Positions 33,722 through 45,894 of a stretch of 64,000 nt of DNA are shown piece by piece. The notes under the pieces were generated by a model, which ran no database searches, was not told where the DNA came from, and worked only from the letters and a program-made list of their open reading frames with translations. This DNA is from Rhipidocladum racemiflorum. Lineage: Eukaryota > Streptophyta > Magnoliopsida > Poales > Poaceae. The DNA lies in contig CM070569.1 of NCBI GenBank assembly GCA_036346355.1, positions 43,130,276 to 43,194,275 of the forward strand. The letters run 5' to 3'. Within the stretch, counting starts at the first letter, position 1. Every line of letters begins with the position of its first letter. The position numbers were made by a program, and so were the translations under genes.

Positions 33722-36041
33722 TGTGGCGACCCGCATAATTAGCTCAGGTAATAACAGTAACACTATCATCACACCAAGTTAATTACACGAATTTTGGCAT
33801 AGTGACTAACAAAATATCGGGCGACCCGATACTTTATCAGTTACTATACCGTGTTTAGAGTGTTGCAACAGAACAATAATTAAAGGCTGAAATAGAACTT
33901 TATTACATTCCATGCCACGCATGGCTCCATGTCCAGTACAATAATTATGCATGGGATCTAAGTACAACAAAAATACAATACCAAAAGTACTAACTGTTCC
34001 ATAGACTATCGAAGCTATTGTACAGTCTAGCCAACAAACTAATCATCCTAATAACTCCCATTCTCATAACCCAGATCTTGCGAGTGCTCCTCACCCCATG
34101 CCTCGTAGTCGGTCCCATTGGTATCCATGTCCCCACAAGGACAATTTTCTAGCAAAGATGGATTTAGCAAAAATGAGTACAAAAAGTACTAAGCAAACAT
34201 TAATAGCAAAATACATACTATGAGTTTTTCCAACACGCACCACATGTCCATCTCTCTCTCAAAACCATTTTTCAGGAAAATAAGCTTTATTAGGAAAATG
34301 TAGGTTTCAAATTTTAATTCTTGAAATTTCTGCTAGCACTTGTATATGAGGCAGACTTAGCTTCCGTAGCCTCCAATCCAGGAGACAGGTAGAAATTCAT
34401 GATTTGACCCTGTGCGGGTTTGTACCACTTTACCCATAATGACCCCATCCTGTGAGGCCCCAGAATGTTTATCACTAGTCTAGTATTAGATCTCTAACCT
34501 TGTTACTCGAGTGGGGGACGCCTATCCCAGGTCGACCCACCAGACTCGCTGCTAACAATTGTATCAGGCCACTGCAGCAGTCCTGATACTCAAGCCAAGG
34601 CTTTATAAATATATAGCCTGAAAGAATCAACCACACTGATTTTCTGTGTCGCCTCACTAGACATTCCGGCATACCCAGCGTCACACGCGTATTTATCTAC
34701 TCTTACCCAATGTGGAGATCGTAATACCTTCCTAGGACAACCTTTTCTGACCGATTCCACACACTATGGTTTATACTGAAAATATGGCTCATTGCCTGAG
34801 TGTAGTTGTTTATCCTTATATCATAGCCTATGTAGAGGACCCCGCTGGCCCATAACCTTCTCATCGGCATCCTCTACCCACCATAATAATTTTACGCCAC
34901 AATCAAAATACCAATTCCTCCATTTCATAACCTTTTCAAATTCCCAAAACCATCCAATCATTAACTTTTAAATCAATCAACTATCCATTCTACAACTCAA
35001 TAATCAACACGTATTCCAGCTGTGTCCACTTTAATATTTTCAACTTACACATATATTTTTCAATGCATAAATGATACATATAAATATATTGAAATCAATT
35101 TGAAAACATTTAATTGAAATTGACCAAAGGAAAGCTTGTCTGAATTTGGATTATAATACTCGGCCTCACCTGGAGTCTGAAGGTGGTTTCTTGAGGGATT
35201 CAATTCAAGCTCTGACAAATATAAAGTATTAAATCTATGAAAATTAATCTATAACAACCTTACAGTGTCCAATCCTCTACGAGTGATTAAGGGCAATAAA
35301 AAAATGATGTACCCTTAGCTAAAACAGCTAATTTAACCCTAGCATTTATTAGATAGCAGCATTACAATCAGTAAAAAATTTAATTACCACTTAATCTTGC
35401 AATTTTATACACTTACTACATATTTAATTGTATCTTTTAGAATTTAGTTCAAAATTTTCCTACGGCCAAAAGATAGCAATTTATCCTACGGGATTCGCAC
35501 GGGAGGCCAAGATTTCTACTTTCCCCCTATTTTCCTCCTTTTCTCCTCTTTTATTTTCTTTCCTCGCCCTTTTCTTCTTTTTCTTTTTCTCCTCTTCTTT
35601 GTTCTTTCCTCTAGTCGATGCCTCCCCTGGCCCTTCTTCTCCTCTCTCGGTCTCCTCTCCCTCCCACCTTCCTCCTCCTCTGCCTAGCTCCTCTCCTTCT
35701 ACCCGACTCCCTGGCTCGTCGTCGCCTTCCCCTTCGACCAGCCATCGGCCCGGCGTGGCGTCTCCTCTTCGGCCTCCCCTCCCTCTTCTCCCCTACTCTC
35801 CCCTCTTCCTCTACCCCTAATCCCTACCCTCGCTCTACTGCCAGCTAACTCACTCCGGCCACTCCTCCCTCTCTTCCGACCGACCGATGGCTCTCTCTCT
35901 CTCTCTCCTCCTCCCTCTTCTCCGACTGATGCACTCCTCCCTGGCTCTTCTCTCCTCTCAGCCCTGCTCTTCCTCTTCTTCTCGTCCACGCTGGCCACCT
36001 CTATGGCCGGCTCGACCCCGGCTACACCTAGCCATGGCTGA

Positions 36042-36084
<43 letters not shown>
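33722..36084 (-). repeat. Gypsy-type LTR (outer LTR of the nest), left segment
   Basis: It starts TGTGGCGACCC at the cut copia protease. It shares ordered blocks with the other minus-strand gypsy LTRs here, including ACCACTTTACCC near 34423 and GAGTACAAAAAGTACT near 34172. The GC/CT-rich block at 35500-36084 ends in a long CT repeat, where another LTR has inserted. The segment resumes at 52725. No internal domain is present, so it behaves as a solo or truncated LTR of about 2.46 kb in total. Confidence 0.7.
36041..36084. repeat. (CT)n microsatellite, insertion site of the second LTR
   Basis: About 22 CT units. The final CTCTC (36080-36084) is repeated at 52720-52724 on the far side of the inserted LTR. 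Confidence 0.95.
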
Positions 36085-36088
<4 letters not shown>

Positions 36089-39000
36089 AGGAGCCTCCCT
36101 TTTACAGTACAATGTACCGAAAAAGGCAGGTTCTAATGTGCTTCCTGTGCTAATCCCTGGATCAGTAGCTAGCACGCACATACAAATGGAAATCACAACC
36201 ATACAAAATATCATTGTCATTAAGATAGCTATTTTACAGGATAGCCTTACAAGTTAGAATAATATTGCAGCGGAAAGAAACAGAAGTCTTGTAGTGTGCC
36301 CATCCAATCCCTCAGGCAACTGACAAGGTATAAACTCTAGATAAAATCATCGTCATTACCCCGCAACCTGCGTCAAGCACAATCCTTCGAGATATTCTAT
36401 TTGCCCGCCTAAAAACAACAACGATAGCAAGGGTGAGTACATTGCGTACTCAGCAAGACTTGAAGTGTTTGCAAAACCTATGATATATGCAAGCTGATAC
36501 AAAGTGGGTCTCTACGGTTGATTGCAGAAAGCGAAGTTTAAAGTAGATACTGAATAGTAATTCAAAAGCATAAGTCATAAAACATTTGGTAAATAAGTAA
36601 AGTAATGAGCATCATTATCAACATACCTCAACAGATCATAATCATATCCACTATCCATCCAAAGGCCAACACATGGCACAAACCACCAATATCGACCTAG
36701 ACACAAAGACCGCTATATTTGCCCACACAGGCTGTAAATGAGTCCAACATTGCCAACAAATGTCAAATGTTGGCTCATCTGCGGGGTAAATTCTATTCCA
36801 AATTTTATCTTCACATTTTAGCAAAAATTATTAAAACACCTTCTAACTAGTGCAAGTTCACCAAGTGCTCATAACCGAGAGCGCGGCTAATCGATTAGTT
36901 TTAACTCTGCAGAGTGGTACAACTTTACCCACAAAGAATGACTTCCCTTTTTGCAACCGGTAATAACACACTTCCTTTGGTGTGTCGCCAGGGAAAAGTC
37001 ATATATAACCTTTACATTACTAATTCCTGACTTTGCACTAGCCCAGTAACGTCTAGCCCTTACTAATGGCGGCAGAAGAACATCGTAGCACGGATCATTT
37101 CTCCCCATTAGTAAGGCGTATACCGTTGCATTGGTATGTGTCTAACCCACACCCGCGTGTGGACACCCCTACGAGCAATCCCGCAGAAACGGCCGCGTGC
37201 TACTCCGGCCTTTCCCGTGCAAAGCGGTCCTTAGTAACTTAATTAGTTATAGCCGTCCCATACCAAAGCATTGTGGTTATGCGGGTAATCTTGGATCATA
37301 CAACACCGAAGTTCGGTCCTTAATCCGACCCGGCGACAATCTTCACCTAACTACGTGTGAGCACACCACACAACCTGGCTATTGCCAATAAGTCACCCGC
37401 GTCCAAATCATAGTTTTATTTTCATTTTTATTAAACTACCAGTATCCTTTACTGTCGTATTCAACCTTTTTAAGTTTTTCAAGAACTAAACGTCTCATTC
37501 TAAGCATGGCTAAGCATGAATAATTATTAAGCGCGTATACCCATTTCACATATTCATGTGACAATCCATGTCCTAGAGTTATCAAAGGTTCACATGGCAA
37601 TATTGATTAAGGATATCCACAATTGAGGGTCATAGCTACCATTAACCACAAATTAACATTTTAATAACATAATGCATGCATATAAAACATTGATGAAAGC
37701 ATTTGAAATTCTGGGATCAACATGTTCAAAGGGTGCTTGCCTTGCTATACATTGTATACGACGAAATTGATGTCGCTGCCCGTGTTGTTGATGAAGTCGG
37801 AGTTGTCGCCGAGTACTCGTTCGGACTTGTCTAAGAGTAGCGTCGATTACGTCAGGTTCTACTCGTTATATCGCGATACATAGCAAATAATAATAAACTC
37901 CAATAAGATAAATTCCAAAGAGGCAAAAAGAATACAGATAGAAAAACCAGATAGAAATCCAAGTAAATCATCACACATAACAAGCATGATTTAGGGTTTA
38001 GGTTATATGATTTCAAGTATCGTGTTTTATATCGTCTTTCCGATCATTTCCCTTACTAACGGTTTAAACTTATATACCGCAACACGATTACTTATTTTCT
38101 ATGAATCGTTTTATCCTTATTTTACGAATTCAAGAAGCGAAGATTGTTTATATTAATGGAATTAAGACATTAGTTAGCGCACCTATTGTAATCCGGTAGT
38201 ACCGACTCTCGGATCGCGGTATTACAACTTTCTGTAGTACCGTTCTCGAGTTTCGGTAGTACCGACCTTAGGTATTAAAAGGGCGCTAACTAGATTAAAG
38301 CTACCGGCTGAACTTATAAGGTTTTCGAATGATTATTACGACATTAGTATTTTAGCTAAGGGCCTTCTTACGCTTAACTATTCATAATCAAGCACTACCG
38401 ACAAACCTAATACTTAGGGCTTTTGCGCTAATAGGATTCAGATGCAAAGCAAGAAGTAAATTAAATATTTTTCCAGATTATGGTAGTCTATACACTAGGG
38501 AGTGATTCTGGGCTATTCTTCTTAACATTCTCATTTAGACGAGATATTCTACGGGCTACAGAAAAGGCTTAAGTGTTATTAAAATCTACGCGATAACTAT
38601 TCAATTTTCGTTTTACATTTGCGGCTACACCTTAAAGAGTTCTTTAACCATTTTTCACGGACTAGCTAGGGGTATCACTAAGAGTGTTTTAAAGTAGGTT
38701 CCACGACTTTTCATTTTTACCCGAGACGTTTTTCAACTAAATGGGGCATTACGACTTATGCAAATTTAATCCTACATTGCATGCATGTGAACTATTTTTG
38801 CAAGATTAACTAGTATTGAACTAGAGGTATTTAAATACAGATTCGACAGGAGTTAACACCAATACTTATTTCTACACTTTAACTCCTATTCTAATCATCT
38901 ATGTATTAAAGGCAAGATTACATACAAACATGAATTTAACTTAAGAAAACATGGATTATGGTTGTCATAGTCTAATCCGGTCCTAAGGGTTATCTTCACT

Positions 39001-40972
39001 ATATTTTGAATTTGCACAAATTGTTTATCACTATTTAAGTTGTTAATGCATTGAGAAGCAACATAATGCAAACTTAGCACAAACTAACCTCAAATCTAAC
39101 CATTTTTACGTACGTGCATTGCATATGGTCTAAGGGACCTAACGAAGTTTGTTTCATCAATTTTGGAGTTCAATTACTCAAATTCTACACATGGCATATT
39201 TCAACCTAGCATTCAAATTCGAATCTACAATTTAAACAGAAGGCAATTATTCAATAATTTTGCATAAAAGGTTGTCTACTGCCTAATCAATGTTAGGAAA
39301 TTTGTTGCACGAAATTTGAATCAAAAATAAACAAGTTCTGGCGTTTCGAACATCTAGTGCGTTGGAATCGAACTTAACTAAAAACAAATCTAAAACAAGT
39401 TAAAACTTAAATATTTTTACATAGTTGGGCCCCTGAGGTCATAAAGATTCTAACGGAATTAGTTTATCTCTAATCGGAGTTCATTTGTACAAAATTTAAT
39501 ATTTAGCACCTTTCTAACCCTTCTATTTAACTTTAAATTTCGATTTCAAACAGAGGTTATAAATTCAACATTTTTGCATAAACAGAAACTAGAGATCACA
39601 ATATGAATTTATAAATTTATTTTTACTTTATTTGGACTTCATAGCAAAAGATATGAAAGATTGGATTAAATAGGGCAAAAGATAGAAAATTTGGCTTGAT
39701 CAGGACTCGAACTGGGGACACGTTGGATCAGCCGTGGAGCACTTGCCACCAGGCTGCGTTGTTGCTTGGGAGTGAAAGGCTAGCTAATCTAGTTGAGCTA
39801 ATATCCAAAAATATGAAACAAAAATTGCAACAGGGTCGGCTTGGTGGGGATTTGAACCCGGGTTTGCTGAGCCACGAACAAGGGCTCCCACCACTAGGCC
39901 AGATTCTTACTTGCGACAAGGATGCATGTCCAAGTTTTTGAGCTCACCTTCGTCTGCTAACTTTTGCATGCAGCAGGCGTTCGGTTGGAGGATGAGGAAG
40001 CGACTGCAGTGGATTGTTCCGGCTGCCATAGCTGCAAATGAAGAGCAAGAAGAGAAGCTCAGGTGGCAGAGGGAAGCACAATGTGTAGGCAACTCGATCA
40101 AGAGCTCACCCAGGCTGGAGAATGGCAGAAGCAGCGAGCTTGCCGGCAATGTAACGAACGACAGTGGTTCACTGGGGAGATTGAAGACAGACAGTTTTAG
40201 CTCGAGTGAGGAAGGAAAAGGTATTAGTGACCCAACCGAGATAAGGTGGCTCGGTTAGAGCAGTGCAGTCCTCGTCGCGGCAGCACAGAAGAGTGAGAAG
40301 CTTGTCGTAACGGCTACAGTGATTTTCGATCAGCGGCAGCTTCTGCAAGCGATGGGATCCGGAAAGGAACAGCAGCTCAGATAACTGAGGGAAACACTTC
40401 AGCACAAGGGTGAAGGAAGCTAGATCAAAAACTTACCCAGAGAAGGAATGGTAGTGGATGGATGCTTCGGTTGATCCTCTTTCTAAGCTTTCGTTTGGAT
40501 TGTAGCGGGGAGCTAGCCGAAGTCGAAGGAGGGCAGATGGTCTTTTGTGGCTGAAAGGTGCTGGCAACTAGAAGAGAAAGAAAGGATTAGATCATAGAGG
40601 GACTTCATGGCAACATGAAATGAAACACTAGTTCACCGAGTGATGATCCAGTGTGCAGCTCCCTGACCGGCAGTGACAGAATGGAGAAGAAGCTCGGCAA
40701 TTGAGAGGAAGAACAAATGAAGTGGCCTTCTGGGAGCAACAAGATGTTAAGGAGCAGTTTGGCAAGTTTTATTGGCAGTGGAATGTTTTGGCCGGAGCAA
40801 GAGGACAGTGTTGTTGTGAGTTCGATCGGGACAAGGAAATCAAGTGGCCCTAGGAGCTCCAGCGGCGAGGTAGGGTTGGCAGGGTATGGGCGACGTGATG
40901 TTGGGGTATGGCTGGCTCATCAAAGGGTGGTTCCAAATTCCAAGATTGTCAGTACTGAACGGAGAAGAGCGA
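36085..40972 (-). mobile_element. Long solo LTR inserted in the outer LTR, left segment
   Basis: The left end TGTGAGGAGCC follows CTCTC. The right end, GGGATGTTACA at 52719, is followed by CTCTC, giving TG...CA ends and a 5-bp duplication, although in low-complexity sequence. Blocks in the same order as in the LTRs at 3896 and 59632 are seen: TGCGTACTCAGCAAG (36442), CTCTGCAGAG and AACTTTACCCAC (36906-36930), and GCTTGCCTTGC near 37737. Without the MULE insertion its length is about 5,454 bp, long for a rice LTR, so a further undetected insertion is possible. No gag or pol is present. Confidence 0.72.
39702..39903 (-). other. Two tRNA-like Pol III promoter motifs inside the LTR
   Basis: On the minus strand, TGGCCTAGTGG (about 39893-39903) fits the A-box consensus exactly, and GGGTTCAAATCC (39848-39859) fits the B-box, about 43 nt apart. 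A second, weaker pair lies at 39702-39756 (CAGCCTGGTGG and AGTTCGAGTCCT). This may be SINE or tRNA-derived sequence embedded in the LTR. No full cloverleaf tRNA is formed. Confidence 0.45.
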
Positions 40973-41530
40973 GAATTTTTTTTATAAATATTCATTTTTT
41001 ATTTGTGTATTACAAAAATATACCTTCTTATTTTTTTTTTACAAAACTGGGCTATTTTCGCGCCACGTCATCGCGAATTGGGGATTTTCGCGCCACGTAC
41101 TCGCGAAATGGACACGTGGCGGCTTCTGAGGCATTCGCTCGGCGTGGAGCGAAGGAGGAGTGGTGTCGCGCCCGGGAGGTGCGCGCGGCAGGCGCGAAGC
41201 GAAGCGAGGCCGGCGAGCGTGAGCGGCCAGGCGTGGAGGCCAGGGCTCTGGCGCGACAGAGGCCAGAGCGAGAGCGGCGGGGCCGGGCAGGCGTGAGCAG
41301 CGGGACCGAGCGGCATTATTGCCATGCTCAAACGACCGGCTGGTCAAGCCACAGAGAAGAAAAGAGAAAGAACAAGGAAAGAAAAGAAGGAAGAAGAAGA
41401 AGAAAAGGAAGAAGAAGAAGAAGAAAAGAAGAGGAGGAGGAGGAGAAGGAAGAAGAAGAAGAAAAGAAGAGGAGGAGGAGAAGGAAGAAGAAGAAAAAAA
41501 AGAAGAGGAGGAGGAGGTGCTTGGTCATCA
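40973..41530 (+). repeat. Left terminal inverted repeat of the MULE
   Basis: The outer AT-rich part (40973-41050) is followed by CGCGCCACGT-containing sequence (41056-41110), a GC-rich block, and a GAA/GGA-rich tract at 41349-41516. Repeated TCGCG / CGCGCCACGT motifs near both ends could be transposase-binding sites. Confidence 0.85.
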
Positions 41531-43217
41531 TTCGTTCGTTCTTCGTTAAATCGTTAGATTAAATGCGTTAAATCGGTTAGTATTTTTATAATTATTTTTC
41601 AGTCAATGTAATTTATATATATTTAGGAAAATGATAGGTAGTCTTAGAAAACTATTATAGTAATCTAAAATAATGTATTATGTAAATAATTTTGTTTTGT
41701 GCATGATTTATGTAATTTTGTGTGAATAATGTTGCATATGTGCAAATATTGTTGGTACGTAATATAGTATTGGCCTAGAAATATATTAGTTGCAAAATTT
41801 AATTATTGGAGGAAAAAAAATGCTGTTCGTTCGGCAAAATTAACGTAGGAAAAATTGTAAGTAGTCTTAAAAAATTATTATAGTAATGTAAAATAATGTA
41901 TTATGTAACTAATTTTGTTTTGTGCATAATTTATGTAATTATGTGTGAATAATGTTGTATATAATATTGGTACGTAATATAATATTAGCTTAGAAATATA
42001 TTAGTTGGAATATGTAACTATTAGAGCCAAAAAAAAATGTTACAGAAAATTTTTGGGGACACAGAAAATTGTTAAGTAAAATATAAATATTGTTATGGTA
42101 TGAACTAAATATTGCAACACACGCCGTAAAATTGTTAGGGTATCAACTAAACGTAATTTCAATTTTCTCCTTAATTATTTAAATCGAATATATTGAAATG
42201 GTCATAACTTTTGATCCATAAGTTCAAATTGAGTGAAACAAGTTTCTAAATTCATGGAAAAAAGAATTAAAGTTTGAACTCTGGTTTAAAATAGAATTCA
42301 CATTGAAAGTGCAATTGAAATTCAAAATAAATGAGGTAGTATTCTTTAGAATCCTTATGTCATAACTTGATCGTGTGATATCAATTTCGTAATTAGGTTA
42401 AATAATAATTTGATTGTGTGCTTTAAATGTGTTAAATAATAAAACTGTTTTAACTTGATCATGTGATATACATTATTTCATAACCATAAATTCAAATTGA
42501 ATAAAATAATTTTCTAAAAATCCTGCAATTTTGTAAATTCATGGGAAAATGCAAAAAACTATAGTTTTGTATCGTTGTGATTTGAAATATGTTTGATGTG
42601 TAGTTTAATTTACAAATGATGTACCATGTTGTACGATTATAAATATGTGTAGTGTAGTACGATGCGATTCAAATTATTTTGTTTCACAACTCTATTGCGA
42701 TTGCCATTAATATGCGATTGGTATATCAAATATTAATTGGGCATATCGTAAATAATTTTTAATTTGCAGTAGCTAAATGCGCTATGGATGCATTCAAAGT
42801 GTTTTACGGTGACGGAGTGGTTCAGAGGGGCAATACGGGGTAGATCTGAGTAGCTTTCAGCGATGTATTTTATACCATCGAATCCGGTGAAATGAGTTTG
42901 AAGATCTGCGGGTGGATTTGTCGAGTCTTCGCTGAATCCTATAGTGCATGATGTGAGCATTAAATGCTTGTGGCCGAGAGGTACACACGACTCGGTATGG
43001 GTGCTTAGACCGTTGGAGCAGGCTCGATCTTGGAGGAACTACGTCAATTCATCAAGGCAGCGTGGCTGGGTTTTGTCCTCTATGTGCAGCGGCAGTCAAA
43101 ACAGAGTTGGCAAGTAACGAAACCCGATCGCGGTGCAAGCGGAAGGTCGGCGGAAGTTCATGACAATATTCGGTCAAGCGGCTGCGGCTGACGGGACAAG
43201 CGAGATGAAGGGAGGAG
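41531..43217 (+). other. MULE 5' noncoding region with an internal duplication
   Basis: AT-rich DNA upstream of the transposase. A unit of about 200 bp starting near GTAGTCTTAGAAAACTATTA (41638) is repeated from GTAGTCTTAAAAAATTATTA (41860), including AATAATGTATTATGTAA and TTGGTACGTAATAT. No coding sequence. Confidence 0.65.
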
Positions 43218-45363
43218 TTGGAAGGGTTAGTGGATATGCTAGAGGAAGACAATCTACGGGCGGGGGAAGAAGAGGCACTTGCGATGGGCGAACACGATGA
43301 ATCGTCCTCGGACGATGATGACAAGATGTCCGCACAGTGCCTGCTGCTTGGAATAGGGGCGGCGAAAGACCTAGCGATCGATGATGCCGACTTCGACATG
43401 TGAGTACCAACCAATTGAGGTTCGTGTGCACGCAATGTACGCGGAGAAGTCCGCTTTGCGAGGATGCTATAAGGGTCTGCAGGCAATGAGCTTGCAGCCG
43501 GCAAGAGTTGTGAAATCCAAGAAAGATTGTTACACGGTGAAGTGCGAAAACGCCGAATGCGGTTGGCGTGTTCATGCCCACAGGCCCAAGTATGAGTTGA
43601 ATCGGGTAGTCACGAAGGTTGTGCGGCCACGGTTGTGTTACGAGCAATGTAACATCGAGACATCGTAACCGACCTCATCTTTCATCGCGAACGTGATGTA
43701 CGGAGAGATTGTGGAGAAGTTTGACATGGAGGCACAACACATAGTACTTGCCATGAGGAGCATGATATAAATACCAAATCAGCTACGCCAAAGCGTGGAG
43801 GGCGGCGAGAAGGCATTGGAGAAGCGCTTTGGTACATTCGAGGCATCCTATGATAATCTTCCCGGCTTACGGACGTCTTGAAGGAAAGAAACCCGGGACA
43901 TATACTGCTATACATGATAGAGAATCTCAGAACCCACCCGGCTTTATGGTTATGGAGCGTGCTTTTATCGCACTTGGGCCTTGTGTGGAGGCTTTCGTGC
44001 ATTGCCAGGCCGATTATGTGTGTGGATGGGACTTTTCTCACCTGGCAAGTACAAGGGCCAAATTCGACGGCCATCGGTGTGGACGGAAACAACCAGATAC
44101 TTCCTATAGCCTTTGCTTCGTGGAAGGTGAAAACTACGAGAGTTGGTTGTGGTTCTTGTAAAATCGAAGATCGGGGTTGTGAAGGATAGGCCTAATGTGT
44201 GCATAATTCACGACCGCCATCTTTGGCTGATGAAAGCGATAAAGAAGATGCAGGGAGATGTGCAAGAGCCCTTTCCGTGGCCGGATTTGCAGAACCGGTG
44301 GTGCATGCGACATATGGCAGCTAACCTGTTCAAATATTTCAAAAGTAAGAAGTTGATGAACCTATTCAAGAGGTTGTGCAAGCAAAATCAGCAGAGAAAG
44401 TTTGATGCCATGCAGGAGAAGCTTGACGAGCTCACTAGCAAGCAGATACGTGACGGAGAGAGACAAGCGGGGCGATGCCGGAGGCACCACGGCGTTGCAG
44501 CCATTACCTGGACATTGACCCCAAACATCAGAAGGAGGCTTTCCAGAAACATCAAGTGTTTCTCGCACTGGATCGAGTCTGAACCGGTTGAGAAGTGGGC
44601 ACTATTGTATGACACACTTGGGGCAAGGTATGGGGTTATGACAACCAACCTTGCTGAGGTATACAACTGGGTAATAAGGGGTCTTCGTGGCATGCCCCTT
44701 GTCGCTATCGTGGAAGGTATGTTGTACGGTACAGTGAGGTATTTTCGGGAACGGCATGCCGCGGCAGTGTTGCATGCAAGTACCATTCAGAGTCCCTACT
44801 GCAGCGTTGTTACAGCTTGGATAGCGAAGAAGGTTGAGAAGGCCCTCCTACATTCCGTCGTCGTCATGGGTACGACGGAGTTACGATTTGAGGTAACACT
44901 GAGGAATATGGAGGGGCTGGGAATGTCAAGTGGGAGAATCACCCATGAAGTGAGCTTAGGCGGTGGTGGGGATGGCATGTGCACCTGCACTTGCCGAAAG
45001 CCGTACCTTCTACATAAACCCTGTTCGCATGTCTTGGCGGCCTGCGGCCAGATTCAGATGAGCAGTGTACAATTTGTTTCTCCATACTACATGGCGGATA
45101 CGGTAGTTGAAACGTGGTCCGGTGAACTACATGGGTTTCGTGTTGCTGGAAACTTCACTGAAATTGACAATGCCACGCGCAGATGGGTCCCTGACATGAA
45201 CAGAGTGAAGGGCGGGAAAGGTCGTCGCCAAACGCGCCGCATCCGCAACGACATGGATGAGTCTGAGGCTGGAGGCCCTGTCCGGAGGTGTGTCCTATGT
45301 GGAGAGTACGGCCATAGGAAGAACAAATGTCCTGCGAAGAGCGTTTCAGATGGAGGGTCTTGA
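43218..45363 (+). pseudogene. MuDR-type MULE transposase, frameshifted
   Basis: Domains appear in the canonical order but in three frames. First comes an acidic N-terminal part (GEHDESSSDDDD) at 43218-43403. Next is the MuDR DNA-binding zinc region (VKCENAECGWRVHAHR) at 43381-43668. The MULE catalytic core follows: CVDGTFLTW with the first catalytic aspartate in one frame, VEGENYESWLWFL in another, then IIHDRH with the second aspartate and TTNLAEVYN with a candidate glutamate in the long frame 44143-45363. That frame also carries a SWIM finger (CTCTCRKPY...CSHVLAAC) and a C-terminal CCHC knuckle CVLCGEYGHRKNKC. A functional protein would need one continuous frame; at least three shifts prevent this. 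In an intact element it would cut and rejoin the element ends in the nucleus. Confidence 0.9.
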
Positions 45364-45894
45364 CGTATATGCCTGTGAGGCGCTTGCCTTGTTCGAGGGT
45401 TCCCCCCCTCTGTATGGAATGTAATAATCATACATGACTCCTGACAACTATTGTATTCCTTCTTTATGTCATGCTTCGAGGAGTGAGTACTTGTAATGTG
45501 AAAAGAATTGCGTCTGGTTATGTATTGAAGAAAACTACATGTGTTTGTTCTGGGGCATGGTGTTGCTTGTTTATGCTTTTGACATAATGTCTATCTTTGA
45601 TCTCGTCAACATAAATTATTATTTTGTTTTGTCGATGCGCAGTATGGCGGCCGTGGGCGAGGTTGCGATTGGCCGTCTGGCCTTCTTGATCGTCACTTGA
45701 CGCACGCCACCGTGCACGGTTGCACGCTACTACCAGGCCAAGGCACGGATCCTGGTGTCTTGTCCACACGGACTCGATGCGTGCATGGGGCCTTGACGAT
45801 CGCTGGTTACCCAGGTATGTAAGCGTACTAAGTTTTGTGGTACTTAATGGGTTGAAACATGTTGTGGTCTAACTTGTAATTCATTGTTGCAGAT
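45364..45894 (+). other. Spacer between transposase and PMD gene
   Basis: Noncoding linker of about 530 bp. It likely holds the transposase 3' UTR and the promoter or first intron of the next gene; an acceptor-like GTTGCAG ends at 45894. Confidence 0.5.

Noticed and set aside
35428..36220. Open frames rich in Ser, Pro and Leu or in Arg and Glu
   Set aside because: They are translations of a CT-rich tract and a CT microsatellite in an LTR.
39848..39903. A tRNA gene on the minus strand
   Set aside because: A- and B-boxes are present but no acceptor stem or anticodon arm can be formed; listed only as a tRNA-like motif.
40717..41562. A 281-aa frame with a Lys/Arg/Glu-rich end
   Set aside because: It crosses the LTR/MULE junction, and its charged tail is the GAA-rich tract of the terminal repeat.
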